From contig MU006233.1 in assembly GCA_010093685.1 (NCBI GenBank), forward strand, positions 434,001-498,000: a DNA stretch of 64,000 nucleotides, given 5' to 3'. Positions 21,902 through 33,991 of the stretch are shown here, piece after piece (positions within the stretch are counted from its first letter, which is position 1; each line of letters begins with the position of its first letter). Origin of the DNA: Ophiobolus disseminans. Its lineage: Eukaryota > Ascomycota > Dothideomycetes > Pleosporales > Phaeosphaeriaceae. Both the position numbers and the translations under genes were made by a program. The notes beneath the pieces were generated by a model that was not told where the DNA came from, made no database searches, and worked only from the letters and a program-made list of their open reading frames with translations.

Positions 21902-23359
21902 TTAGAAAACTGTTCCATCGCTCTTGATGATAATCGGGCTTGACTTCGTATGCGGTCGCTTCTTCGCTGCGATCTCCCTTCCCGATTTCCACGTTCCAGC
22001 CTCGAGAAGCTGGGCCATCGATAAATGCACTCCGTTCATCTGCTCAAGGACCAGTTTGTACAGCTTATCAACCAAGACAAGAGTCATGGCGCGCCACTCT
22101 ACGACTACGTCGTCGCCTGCCTCGAACATTGGGAGGTCGGTGCCAGAAGCTTGGAGCCCTTGGTCAAGTGCTTTTTTCTTGAGGGTCAATACACCCATGT
22201 CTACGAACAAACCTCCATTGCGATACTCGGGTAAGGCAGTCAACGAACCGGTACCAGTCCATTCGATCCCGAGGATACGTTGAAACGGGACCATGAGCGA
22301 GTAAGCAAGCCATTGGGTGAGTTTGTGGAAGGGCTGAATGTGGCTGGTTCCGTGGCCATTTTTGGGGTCGGCCTGAACCTTCAGTGTGCTCAAGGGCCAC
22401 GCGTCTCCAATCGGTTGGCCATTTACGGTTGTCCGGTCTTTAGGCCAGACAGGTATTAAAAGTGCCTGAAGGACGTCCCAGAATGCTGCAACGTCCAATT
22501 TCGATGGTTCCTTGGCTGTCTTCTTCATGTAATCTGCGGATATATAAGTCTTTGGATCAACTGATCGATTGGCATACGAACCGACTACATTTCCTGGGCG
22601 GCCCTCGACACCGAAGACCTCGGATTGGGCGAGCAGCGATTTCCCCAGGCCTCTCAGGAGGTTTGCACGAGATTCGAGGCCTAGGAGCGGGTTGCTCAGT
22701 GATATTTGAAAGCCCTCCGCCAGCGCATCGGTTGTAAGCTGCTCTAGGCCCTTCCCTAGATCCATCAAGTCAGATATCAACGATCCAAAACATAGAAGCG
22801 AATATGCTCATACCGTCGACAATTGGGGCCTTGTCATCCTTATTTGTAGCAAAAGCAAGACTTTTGAACATGTAGAGACTGGCAACTGCAATGCCCTCAC
22901 TGCGCTCATACTCGCTCTTCGTTCCAGGCTCGACATACCGCCAATGGTCCCCCGCACCAGCATCCAAGAGTACAGATACGAAGAAGAGGTCGATCAGCCG
23001 ACGTGTGACCTCTATGTCATCAGCGCCATCTCCTTCCCACTGAGAAATCAGGTCAGCAACGCGTGGCACGTTGCCGACTTCGAAATGTTGCCATCGACCA
23101 TGCGGCGGAATGGTGTCAAATTTGTCAGGCCCGAAGTCTCGCTAATGACGGCATCAGTAGCTGTACGAACCACATATCATTGTGTGACGTTCTGTATGCA
23201 TACCTTGATCAGTGAGGTTACAAATTCCGCAACCTCACTTAAACGCTCCTCGTCGACATCGAAATTGCTGAGCTTCCCTACCTGGGCCGCTTCTCCGACC
23301 AATTTTGCACGGTCTCGTACAGCGCCGAGTGAGAGGAGATATCGAACGTCAGAATCCAT
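21902..23359 (-). CDS. URC4: URC4/Urg3-type protein (DUF1688), uracil catabolism
   Basis: The exons are 23359-23204, 23141-22814 and 22755-21902; introns of 62 and 58 bp join in phase, 445 aa. The sequence has the hallmarks of the DUF1688 family: the opening VRYLLSLGAVRDRA, the GRWQHFEVG segment, LIDLFFVSVLLDAGAGDHWRY, SEGIAVASLYMF, and the C-terminal stretch around LPEYRNGGLFVDMGVL. In yeasts of the Lachancea type URC4 is needed for the URC pathway, which lets cells use uracil as a nitrogen source; the biochemical step of this protein is not settled. I started at ATG 23359, which matches the family N-terminus; an in-frame ATG at 23395 would add 12 residues. No other URC gene is in the window. 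Confidence 0.9.
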
Positions 23360-24282
23360 GGTAATGAGTGAAATAAAGATGGAAGATTGTTCCAAGGTTG
23401 CGGTGAGCTGTTATCGTATCTGTAACACGTGGGGCAGATTCATTAGTAGATGCGGTAGCGCCGCACTAAGCCTCTTCTGATGGCCCGCAGCGTCGGCATA
23501 CTCCGAGGATATACGCAGCAGTGCGAGTGCTAACTTTCATGTAGAAGGTGCCAATTGTGAGTTGCTCAGAGCGAATAAATACAGTGATGTGAGCGCGGAG
23601 ACAAATTCAGACTTTGGATGAGCGTTGGGAGATAGGAAGGACAAGAGATGTGACGCAGGGTAAAGGAACGATACAGCGCACCTACCGTGGGAAAGTAGCT
23701 ACTTTGAGGGTGTGTTGAAGACTGTGTATTGTGGAGGCTGTCTCGATGCGCCGTAGGCTTCGCTGGCATCAAATGGCCAGGTCTTGAGGCTATCCTACCA
23801 CGAACATTGAGGTCAGTACTCCATCCCCGCAGCGAACTGCAATGTCGGTTATTTTCTTGAGGTGGGTCAACAAGCCATATCATACTGTCAATTATACGGT
23901 GATGGAGACGTGCAGTTTGTGGAAGATTAGGAGCTGTCACGGATGCCTCGGTACCAGCCTATCCATATCGATAATAGCGTCCTTAGGTAATCATCAAAGC
24001 TTTGCAAGACTTACCTTCGCACCGGCGGATGGACTTGCCCGTTTCCTCAGAGTGATGCATGAGACCTCAAAATACTACTGCGGTCACCTAAGCTGACTGC
24101 CTCAAGCATTCCCCGTACCAGTGAGGTCCATGGGTCGTCGGAGCCTCAGAGAAGGCAACAAGGAAACCGCATAAGCCAGCCTGACGTGTTGCGCGGGGCA
24201 GCACCTTGGGTCTGTTGTCTTCTCACACTTGAGACAATGTCTGTATTTCTCGCAGTACTACACTAATACAGGCTGTTGAACA
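23360..24282. other. Intergenic region
   Basis: 923 bp holding the URC4 upstream region and the flank of the HET pseudogene. Short overlapping frames on both strands look like chance. Nothing else recognised. Confidence 0.4.
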
Positions 24283-27200
24283 ATGGAACACTTCCCTTGG
24301 TCGTACGATCAAACAAGACCACGACCACGGACGCCATACCTCTGTGCAGGATTCAAACACTACGTTTGTTTCGACTCTAATATCTTTCGAGAATGGCCAC
24401 AACGTCAAGAATGGCAGCGCGACAATGTGACGCTGGAAACTTCTCTTATACAATGTCAAGGTTGGCGCTTCTTCGGTCTTCTCCATCGGCTCGCAAGCGA
24501 TCAAGGTCTTGCTTTCAGGCTTGACGACTACATCGACAAAACGACTCGCAATATGTAGACTCCTCAAGGGTCTTCGATCTCCTAGAGGGGCCTTGCGCTC
24601 CAGAACGCAAGAGATTCACAATAGGAAGCTTGCGCGCGCGAGACCTGGGCGAAGCGCTCCGTGTTACTGTGATGGAGATTATCTGCGAACGTTCGGACTG
24701 GATTGTCAACAATATCTCGCGCATGGACCAGGATGTGACAGATGCTGATGTATGGGATCATGATGGTTTCAACGTGGTCTGGTCTACGCTGTTATTACTA
24801 GAGATCGTTGCCACAGGCCTTGGATGCATTCTGTCCAACAACACCGCACGTCATCTCGAGTCTCCCCAAACAGATTGGCACGTTCCTTGAGTCGTTATCG
24901 AGCCCCAAGCTCATTAGAGGGGACAGACAGACTATCGACCCAACTATCGACCCTACCAAGCTGGATAAGCATAACTTCATCCATTAGGACTAGTCGTCAT
25001 GTTGTGAAAAGTTACCAGATCGTCGGTCGTTGCCCGAAGATGCTGGCACGGACAAGCTCCTCACCACTTCAGATATATGTCCTCATGTCTCTCCCATGTG
25101 CCCGCGATTTTACCCACACGAACTGCAAAGAAAGAAACTGTGAAGCCTTCAACATCACCGAGGGGACCTACAGGATGCGACATACAGCATCATGCGCGAA
25201 TCATGGTAGTTGCCTTCTCATGCATGTCGATCCACTAAGACTCTGCTCTCTGGTCAAAGACGATCGCAACGTCGTCGCAGTCACCTGAGCAAGAACTAAA
25301 CACTTACGATAGATCTTATTGATGGAACTGAGCGAACCGATGTCACTGCTATTTCGCATGTATGGGCTGGAGGCCTCGGAAATTTTACCTCAAACGGACA
25401 TTACCAGTGCCAATTGAGACAGTTACATCAATCGCTAGCCACAAGATCTGGGACTTCACACTTCCCGTCCACGGTGTACTATTGGCTCGATACTCTATGC
25501 ATACCTGTTCAAGAAAGAGAGGATACTCCAGGTAGACTTGTCCATCAAGGAGATCTAAAATTAAATCTAAAATTACAGGCATCCAAGCAATGACATCGTC
25601 ATATGCAAAATGCAGCTCCGTGCTTGTGATCGACCCAGATCTGATCACCGTCCAGATTACAAGCCTGAGTTCAAGGATACTTGCAACGACACTTCTCAGC
25701 TCTTCATGGATGGCCAGAAGCTGGACACTGCAGGAGGCTGCTCTAGCCGTGAAGCTCGACTTCGTTTACGCGGATGCCGTTGTCCCATTCTTAGAGGTAG
25801 ATCGCGGTGGGATGATAGCGAATACGAGCATGCTTCAAAGCCTGTGGCACATTGATGTTAACCTCGCAGGAGATGACGAGCTTTTCGAGGCCTTTGGATT
25901 CCGGCTTGGGGCGGGACGCTTCGCGAGAGTAGACGACGTCACCTCGATCCTGGACCCCTACTTGCGACCAGAGGAGAAGTTCGTCACTATGTGGAATGAG
26001 CTGTGCAAGCGTAATTCTACAAAGATTGACGACCTGGCGGCCATCGTGGCTGTTTTTCTAGGTCTTAGTGCCAGTGAAGTGTCGAAGGCATGCACGCAAT
26101 ACTCAGGGCTCAAGCGAAGCTTCCAGTGGCCATATTGTGCGCGCCCAACGACGAAATCACTGAAGCATGGTCGCCTCTGTTCCCTACCAGCGGTGGTCCA
26201 CCAAACACTCTCAATGGAGATCTTGGCTATATGCATGTCACTCATGACGGCTGCTTTGAGATCGTAGACCTGAAGGAAATAATGCTTTTTCGATGCACAG
26301 CCACGCTCGATATCTACGGGCGCGTAAGCATACAGCTTGCCAGAAGAGATCTACTGGAGCTGGATCTTGGTGGTTCTGACCAAGACACTTTTATTTCGTT
26401 GGAAAACGCCCAGTTGCTACTTTTCCCAGGCCCTACGGCAAACGGTCGCTCCCAGGGGTTTGTCCTTGCATCAACCCCAAACAACGCCACAGTCTTTCAG
26501 GCCCGCTTCGTTACGAGATGCACATGGAGACGAGCAGCACTCCACGACGAGTCGTGTCGCTCCATAACAACCGAGAAGTTAATCCCTACTCGAGGCAGAC
26601 CCTTCAGGATCGATATGAATCTCGTTTCGCCAAATTTGAAGTGGTCAAGATCCGAACTCTATCCTTTCGTCGGCATCGCGCTAAATGCCACTCGCTTGCT
26701 CAACATCTTCACGCTCTTACCGCTGGTACACATAATCCTGTCGAGCACTGCCATGATGGCAGGTATTGTACTCAAGATACGGAGAGGAGATCTATGGATA
26801 GGACTAGATCTGTTGTTCTACTTGTGGATTACGGGTGCTACCCTGGGACGAATCTTGTTACTCACATGCGAAAGAAAATACTCGACGGCCTCATCCGCAA
26901 GCACTTACAAGGTCTTCGGGCAGAGAGCTTCAGGTCGACCGCAGACGCGCGGAGTCATGCAATTGCTCGCCCTTCTGTTTTCCTTTTGCGTAGCATACAC
27001 TGGGTGAAGGTCATTGCCCTCGCCGCCACCTCGATCTTCGCGATGGTACTTTCCATACCTTGGATCATCTCTCTCATCGTGTAGACATGGGATTCTGACA
27101 CATGCTCTGGTATTGCAATCCTCGGCTGCGCATTCTTTATCCCTATCACATCGCTTTACGGAACTTCCCCATCAATGCCGCTATTATTGCAACTCGCAAA

Positions 27201-27627
27201 GCCGCTGATCGCAGGCCTGACTATCGAACTTCTCATTCGATTCTTAGCCATCACTTGCTTCCGACCATGGAATTCACCAAAACTTCCGGAGGCCGGACCA
27301 TTAGAAAACATGACCGGCATCGTCGACAAGCTTCGGAGTGCTCGGTATAAGTGGGCGCGAATTGTACTGGTATCAATACGTGCGCCCTTTTACGCTGGGA
27401 TTCTTATCACATTGGGATGGTGCCTCGTATGGGTGAAACGTTTTCTTTTCAGTGGTCCCTTAGATTGGGTTGTTACCATTGTGGCGACTGTGGCCTGCAT
27501 ACTGTTTGCTTTTATTTTCGCCATTGTCTCGTGCGCCCCGACCCTCCCAATGGCTCTCATGTTCGAATGGGCTGGTGTAGGCGATCCAATGTTTTCTAGG
27601 GTTCGCCGGTTGTACGATGATTTCTGA
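24283..27627 (+). pseudogene. Large HET-domain membrane-type gene, broken by several frame changes
   Basis: Pieces of one protein follow each other in different frames. They are MEHFPWSYDQTRPRPRTPYL at 24283; VDSSRVFDLLEG and later parts at 24540-24890; TNCKERNCEAFNITEGTYRM at about 25110; the HET core TDVTAISHVWAGGLGNF at about 25340 and YYWLDTLCIPVQERE at about 25485; VLVIDPDLITVQ and SWMARSWTLQEAALAVK at 25620-25760; and LPVAILCAPNDEITEAW from 26090. The end is made of several hydrophobic helices (26680-27600) and an EWAGVGDPMF tail. The order matches the long HET-domain proteins with C-terminal membrane segments. At least five frame changes or stops separate the pieces (near 24545, 24890, 25290, 25580, 26085 and 27007-27175), and none is bordered by convincing introns. 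A few could be missed introns, but not all. Confidence 0.75.
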
Positions 27628-28113
27628 TTTCACCCGTTCGCACTTCGATTAATAAATACTTATTTCCAGCGTAACTTGGGCATAGACTTTCTGAGTTACT
27701 CATCTTGCTAGGTCTGAAATCTATCCAGCCAATTCTAACGACAATATTGATCGTGCAATGCGCAGTCCCACGAGCAACAAATGCTAACAAAGATACATTT
27801 AAGCGGCATTTCCGAATTCGAACATCGCCCTGACGATCACTTCGGAGCATATTATTTGGGAAGACTTGCTTTGGAAAACGTGGGCTACGAGTGGGGTATC
27901 CTTCCTTAGCTGAGGGGGTTGGTGTTGCGGAAACGTGGTCCGACCACGAGGCGACGCTGCGAAACCTAAAAGAAGTCTACATGACGTCAAGACTCTTAAC
28001 ATCGAGACATGCACAATGCAAGCGTCCTACGAAAGAGTGCAAGCGGAGGCCGAGCGCGCCGTCGGTGCGCGATGCCAATCTCAACGTCTTTTTCAAACCA
28101 ATTTCGTTGCTAG
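27628..28113. promoter_or_regulatory. Intergenic region; promoter of the caleosin gene
   Basis: 486 bp between the HET pseudogene and the caleosin start. No clear core-promoter element or small gene was seen. Confidence 0.35.
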
Positions 28114-29035
28114 ATGGCTGTTACTACCGCCAACATGACGGGAAAGATGGGTCACGCGAACGGACACACGAATGGGGACATGAACGGCCATGGCGACGCA
28201 CAAAACGAGCATGTAATCGTTCGCTCCATCCGTCAGGAGCCGGTGACAATGAAGCGCCAACCGTGGATACCTCCAAAAGACTCGAAGCTGCTTAATCCAG
28301 GTGTGTGATCGCGCCTTCCTCCTCCATCGAACATCTTGCTAATCGAGGCAGGCACCGCTCGCGCAAATCTCGCCCCTTCCCACGAATCCCCATACGGCAC
28401 TACAGAGAACGGCTGGGCTGAACAGCACGCGCATCAGACGGTGCTACAGCAGCATTGCGACTTCTTCGACCAGGACCGCGACGGCGTAATCTCGCCATAT
28501 GACACCTTCATTGGTTTCCACCGCATCGGCTTCGGCATTATTCTCTCGATAATCGCAGCGTTTATCATACATATCAACTTCTCGTATCCGACATCGTCCA
28601 GCTGGTTACCAGATCCGCTGTTCCGAATCAACCTCAACAATGTGGATAGGACAAAACATGGAGGAGATACTGGAACATACGACAACGAGGGTCGCTACGT
28701 ACCACAAAAATTTGAAGAGATATTCTCGAAGTACGCGGAGGGGAGGGACCACTTGACGTTCACGGACACTGTCAACATGTTGCGCGGTCAGCGCAACGTG
28801 AACGATATCATTGGTTGGGGCGGTGCGATTTTCGAGTGTAAGTGCGGCCCGAGGCGAGGTGTGTGGGGTTGATTTACTGACATTGACAGGGGGTGCGACG
28901 TACCTTATGCTTTGGCCTGAAGATGGAAAGATGAGGAAGGAAGATATCAGGGCTGTCTTTGACGGCAGCATTTTTTACGTGATTGCTGAAAGGAGGGCGA
29001 AAGGCCAGAAGAGCACGCCAACCACTAAAGCATAG
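28114..29035 (+). CDS. Caleosin (Ca2+-binding lipid-droplet peroxygenase family)
   Basis: The exons are 28114-28300, 28352-28837 and 28890-29035, joined in phase, 272 aa. A hydrophilic His/Asn-rich leader is followed by a single EF-hand (FFDQDRDGVISPYDTFIGF at about 95-112) and a hydrophobic hairpin helix (IILSIIAAFIIHINFSYP). A Pro-rich knot-like turn (PTSSSWLPDPLF) and a conserved C-terminal half (RYVPQKFEEIFSKYA, WGATYLMLWPEDGKM, FDGSIFYVIAERR) complete the fold. Caleosins sit in lipid-droplet or ER membranes, bind haem and Ca2+, and oxidise unsaturated fatty acids using hydroperoxides. In moulds they affect lipid storage, development and oxylipin formation. The length fits the long form of the family. 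Confidence 0.93.
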
Positions 29036-29249
29036 GCCGTGAATGTCCATAATCACCGGCGTGGTTCAAAGCAGCTGCCTCCAAAACAACATCGTCACGT
29101 TTTGCCCTGTTTCACCTATCTCGCTTTTCGCCCTTGACTATATCAAACTCTCCACGCTGCTGATAGCGTAGTCCTACACACCCCACAACCAGTCCACTCT
29201 TCACTTTTTAGTATTCTCAACTACATAGATTGGACCATACCCAACAATC

Positions 29250-30303
29250 ATGGAGAGCCTATCGAACGAGCTACTGCTCAACATAGCCTCATCACTTCCG
29301 ATCAAGGATCTGATCGCACTCTCTCTGGTATCTAAGCAGTTCCTCCCCGTGGGCCAGGAGTATCTCTATCAACATCCTTCAATATCGGCGACTCCATATG
29401 TCCCTCGTGGCCCAACTAAGCAAGACGACAACCGCCTCACAGCTTTGCTACGCACATTGATCGAGAAGCCTGGGCTGGCTAAGTTAATGCGATCCCTTGC
29501 AGTCCACCCACAGCATAAATTCTTCGCGTTGGACTACGCCGCTTTGATGCCAGGACTGTCGACAGCTCATACACGCATACTTAGCCGTGCCTGACCGCAC
29601 GCTTCTCAATGTGCGGTTATTGGCATGATCATCGAACGAACCGAGAACTTGCAAGAGCTGGATATCAAGATGGTTGCGAATCGCCAGTCCTTCCGATCTA
29701 AGTACGATCCTGCTCGCTACAGCAACGCTTTTGCTGTAGAGGATATTTTCGGACTGGCATCGGATGGGGATACTCACTTCGAGCGAGATCTTACCAGGAT
29801 TCCGGCTCTGAAGAACCTCAAGAAGGTCAGCTTAAATGGCGGACCCCTTGAGTACTCCTGGCTGACCCTTCCATCCCTTACCACGTTGCGTGTCGGTAAC
29901 ACTCACGATTCCGCACGCGCTATTAACAACGGACGTCAATTTGAAACCAGTAGCAACGACCTTGTTGGTCATTTCGCCGGAGAAGTTGACCATCACACAC
30001 ATCGATACCGAGCTGTTCAATGTTGGGTGATTGTTGATGGCTATTGCAGACGCGAAGCACGACTTCACATCGCTGAGGAATGTGGAGCTATCACCACCAC
30101 ACGGAATGATGCTAGTCAATGACATTTGTTACGACGAGAGTGTATCCAAGCTTAAGGACATGGGCGTTGAGGTGTTGGTGACGGACAGGGGTGAAAAGGC
30201 AGGCGGTGGCAGACTTGGTTCGAGCTCTGGTGTACACCCGGGCCGTTGGCCGTTTTTTTGTAATGCTGCTGCTGACTGGGATGATAGTTCCGACTCGGAT
30301 TAA
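29250..30303 (+). pseudogene. F-box/LRR-type gene, decayed (paralogue of the gene at 30672-32090)
   Basis: It starts with a good F-box (MESLSNELLLNIASSLPIKD) and aligns by eye with the opposing gene at 30672-32090 (MESLPNELLLSVASHLPQED). An in-frame TGA at 29592-29594 interrupts the part equivalent to that gene's residues around 115. Past it the frame resumes (IIERTENLQELDIKMVANR, LPSLTTLRVGNTHDSARAI). At about 29935 the frame shifts, a second TGA follows (about 30026-30028), and the homologous tail reads MAIADAKHDFTSLRNVELS. Roughly 130 residues present in the other copy are absent here, so there is also an internal deletion. It would have been a substrate receptor of an SCF ubiquitin ligase. 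Two genes joined by chance is less likely, because the order matches the paralogue. Confidence 0.7.
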
Positions 30304-30671
30304 GGAGCTTTGCAGCATATGGAGTTAGTTGGTTGATACTTGCGAGTGAGCCGAGATTCACGAGCAGGTGAAGTAGATGAATGTCAAAGGTCATGGTTTG
30401 TCACTCTTGGCCGGTGCTATAATAGTGCCATGTGTATTTGCTTGTATCTGTGTGACGTCTGTAGTCACCTTATCTTCGTTGTGGACTGTGGAATGAACGT
30501 GTATTCGAGTATTCATAGTTCTAGAGAGCTATCCGAAGATGGATTGGGACTACATAGAACCCGGCACGGACCATTCTTGGCTGCCATGTGACATACCTAG
30601 ACTATGGATCATGAATCGATGTGGAAGGGCATTTTAGTCCGACCAGTCGTGTGTTACCTAAGGACCAACCC
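30304..30671. other. Convergent spacer between the two F-box copies
   Basis: 368 bp between the 3' ends of the inverted F-box pair. I see no transposon ends or target-site duplication, and nothing else. Confidence 0.35.
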
Positions 30672-32090
30672 CTACATCAGTGAACAAACGCTAGCAAGTA
30701 AACTTGCACCGATCGCGTTTATGACGGTTTCCTCCACCACAACTTCCTGCGCGGTCGCATTCTTTAGTGTGCACTCTACGTCCATACCGTTCTTCCGTAA
30801 GTCATCGCAGACGCGTACAAGAGACTCAGAATACAGACAGCCCTTGACTGGAGACGATAGTTGGACCTTGGACAGCTTCTTGAAATAGCCGTTCTCGTCG
30901 GCGAGCGCGTTGAGCATGTGCCACAAGTTGTAAGGTAGTGGCTGAATGTGCGTGATGTTTAGCTCTTCGATCTCCGGGGGTAAACGAGCCATGTTAACGC
31001 CCTGCTCCTTCCCGAGGAGCATGGCATGTGGGATTTTGAGGCTCCGTAGGTTCTTGAGGAAGCCGAAGCTAGCGGTCGTGAGCTCCCATATCAATAGTGT
31101 GGACTCATCGTTCACGTCATCCTGACATTTCGACTTCGAGATGCTCCAGCGTCGAAGCTACGAATGGTAGGAAAGACGCAACAAACCCGCCAAAGTCGCC
31201 ATGGGCACGACCGGAATTCATGCGTATAGCGTTGCGTGTTTGTGGCAAAGGCTAGCCCATGTCTCCACAATGGTGTTGTTGACGTGCAGGACCAGGCGTT
31301 TGAGGGAGGTGAGTCGGGCAAAGAACTTTGGATCTACCCGAGAGTGACGCAAGTCTTGCACTGAGAGGAGATCCAACGACAAAACTTCCAGCTCAAGTGT
31401 ATACACTTTGACGATCGCAGATTGAGAGTCGCGGCCGCTGATGAAGCAGTGCCGTCCAATGCTTAGCGTAGTCAGCGATGGCATGAAGTACCACCAGAAC
31501 TCCAATTGACTACCATTGATGCGTAGCTCTTTGATTGACTTTAGCGCACGCATCCTAGTGGTGGTGATTCTGGATGATCGCCTCGATCCGCCAAGCATAT
31601 CTAGCGCTGGAGTGGCAATGCAGTAGTAACTGTAACTGTCATTTGGGTTTTTCCCAGCCCCGCCGTTCGCCAGCATCTCGATATCAAGAACTTCAAGGTT
31701 TCTCAGTCGTTCGAGTATGAGGCCGATAGTGGCGCATTGCCACATTGAGGTGGGTTCCTTGTAGTTGACATGGCTACGCCTCGGTCTGGCGTTGCCGGGA
31801 AAGACAGTCGCGCGATCGAATGGGGCCACCACATACTGTGGATGGACCTCCAGGTACCGTACTATACTTGTGAGACTAGGATTCGCGTCCAGAGTGCGAA
31901 GGAGCGAGACCAGTCGATCATTGTGAGTATCAGACCCTTGATATAGAGAAGGCGTCATCGAGATGGAGCGGTACAAAAACTCTCGCCCAATTGGTAAAAG
32001 TTGTTTCGATACAAGGGCTAGGGCGTAGAGATCCTCCTGTGGAAGATGTGAGGCCACACTCAATAGGAGCTCGTTAGGGAGAGATTCCAT
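30672..32090 (-). pseudogene. F-box/LRR-type gene with two compensating frameshifts
   Basis: From the ATG at 32090 a good frame runs to about 31240: F-box ESLPNELLLSVASHLP, then leucine-rich strands such as IGLILERLRNLEVLDIEML and FFARLTSLKRLVLHVNN. Between about 31230 and 31132 the family-like sequence (AHGDFGGFVASFLPFV, STLEHLEVEMS) is in another frame. From about 31125 the first frame returns (NDESTLLIWELTT, PPEIEELNITHIQPLPYNLW) and ends at 30672. The first frame has stops in the middle piece and I find no splice sites that skip it. Either two small opposite indels have occurred, or one of them is an assembly error. The protein would have been about 470 aa and served as an SCF adaptor. 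It is in better condition than its partner at 29250. Confidence 0.65.
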
Positions 32091-33046
32091 AGTCGGGAAG
32101 TGGCGGCTGTACGGACGAAACTTATGTTGTTGATCGTAAGGTGAGAGTGTCGAGTTTAAGTCGTTGAGTTTAGGTGTAGAGCGACTTCTTGTTACTGAAA
32201 GCGTTACGAATTCTGTTGAAAGCTGATTAGAGCTCGCTGGGCACCGTTACTTTGAGGCAAATAGTTCAGGTGCTGCGCTTCTACAATCGGTATATCGAGG
32301 TGAAAAGCATACAGCGCGGTGTGAAGAGGCTAGTTTAGAGTGAAATTTCTCCTAGCGCGTCATATCTTCAAAATGGTGGTTTCACTGCGATGGAGCTCTA
32401 TTGTTGAAACAAGCTCTACCGAGCTACTTTCACCAAGATTTCGATTGAGATTTTTGGTTCCAATTAGCGTAGTAGACCGTATCAGCATACCGATCAAATT
32501 GTCAAGTGCGTAAATCGTCGACCGGTATAAACGAAATAGCCATTTCACCTCAAGGAACTATATACTGCCACTTTGGCACGGTTAGCGCGGGCGGTCGAAT
32601 CGAGTGAAGTCAGGCCTGTTAGTATACGGGCCATTTAAATTGTCCGATGAGTCTGGAGACGGTGATGTAGATCTCATTAAAGCCTGAGATAAGATTCAAG
32701 GACGGTTTTGTGGAACATGAAGATAAAGTCGTCGATTCCAGGGTTGGATTAAGGTCGTGTCAGAAGTTAGCGGCGCCAGGGTCCTGGCGGCTGGCGGCTT
32801 CACAGCCCTCGTATAGTCACCTTGACAAGGTAAAGGAGCGCGAATTCATGAGCCACTGATGGCGTTCGAAGTGTGTGATGGCAGTTGCGCAATTGCTGTG
32901 GTAATGTCAACTGGTGGGGAATGCGACTAATCCCAAACAGGCTTAGATGGATTCGCCGTCACCTCACCTCGAAGCATCACAAATTTACAATCTTACATTC
33001 TCCCCACCTGAAACCCATTTCTTTCCAGTCAAAATCTCAGGCTACA
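32091..33046. other. Intergenic region between divergent F-box-type genes
   Basis: 956 bp, partly AT-rich around 32330-32560. It must hold both upstream regions. No gene or repeat was recognised. The frame of the next gene is open back to 32885, but those codons look non-coding. Confidence 0.4.
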
Positions 33047-33991
33047 ATGAACAGTGCGAATCTAGTTAGCCTTCCTGATGAACTCCTTCTCCTGGTCGTG
33101 GGCAACGTAGGCAGACGAGACAGACAAAGAGCACTTTACAATCTCTCGCTCGTCAACCGCCGCCTAGCAAACTTCATGCACGACGAACTTTACTTCTCGC
33201 CATCTGTGAGCCCTACAACCGCATATCGGCTCCTTACATGCCTGCTCAAAGCGCCTGACATGGCGGCCAAGATTACTGAGCTTACCGTTCAACACATCCA
33301 AGTCGAGAGATACAGGCTCAGACACTGGATCTTTGATGGAGCATATCTCAAAAGCACAGGCACATTCACCCAGGCTGGAGTAACGCAAAAACTAACAGTC
33401 CCCTGTCGCCGCGCTCTCCAGATCTACGGCGTTTGGAATGAGCATCTGTGGTGGGCTCCAAGGCTGCGACAGAACGATACTTTCGCTTACATCGGCGTTT
33501 CATTGCTCCTTATTCCGGGACTGAAGCGCTTGAATTTGTCGTTGCAATTCGCAACAGCCTTGTTCAATCAGCGCGAGTCGGGCACCAGTCTGAGTCTCCA
33601 GAACTGGCCATACATGGTTGGCTTGTTGCGATGTGGTCTCAAGAGCCTGGAAGAAATCAGAATAGACTCCTCGCAGAGATCTCCGCGTACAAAGTTCGTA
33701 TTTGAGAGGGATGTGTACTCCCTATGGCCACTTGGAACCACGGGATTGAACAACGTCAAGCATGTCGAATTGGCGCTACCCGACTTTGCAAAGGCGCCGC
33801 CAATGTACCGAGTCGGCAAATTGCCACAAAACGTACAGAGCCTTCATCTCACATTTCACAATTCGAAAGCGATTGAGGAGCTTGATGTTCACCGCAGTAT
33901 TCTACATGAAGAGTTTCCGAATCTGAAGGTGACCATGGGATTACGTGAGGATGAAGCCCAAGATGAGGCGTCGAATTTGGTGTGCGAGTAG
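33047..33991 (+). CDS. F-box-like protein of unknown target
   Basis: Single exon, 314 aa from the ATG at 33047. An in-frame ATG at 32885 exists but its 54 extra residues are basic and family-unlike. The N-terminus LVSLPDELLLLVVGNVGRRD followed by LYNLSLVNRRLANFMHDELY matches the F-box helix pattern that binds Skp1. The rest has leucine-spaced strands (LLLIPGLKRLNLSLQF, LPQNVQSLHLTFHN) that suggest an irregular leucine-rich repeat as substrate-binding part. By analogy it would be the receptor of an SCF ubiquitin ligase. It is not a close copy of the two neighbouring F-box genes, though all three lie within 5 kb. It shows no breaks. Confidence 0.75.
   Translation: MNSANLVSLPDELLLLVVGNVGRRDRQRALYNLSLVNRRLANFMHDELYFSPSVSPTTAYRLLTCLLKAPDMAAKITELTVQHIQVERYRLRHWIFDGAYLKSTGTFTQAGVTQKLTVPCRRALQIYGVWNEHLWWAPRLRQNDTFAYIGVSLLLIPGLKRLNLSLQFATALFNQRESGTSLSLQNWPYMVGLLRCGLKSLEEIRIDSSQRSPRTKFVFERDVYSLWPLGTTGLNNVKHVELALPDFAKAPPMYRVGKLPQNVQSLHLTFHNSKAIEELDVHRSILHEEFPNLKVTMGLREDEAQDEASNLVCE

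Noticed and set aside
23566..24096. Overlapping short frames upstream of URC4
   Set aside because: No start context, splice pattern or composition typical of coding sequence; both strands equally open.
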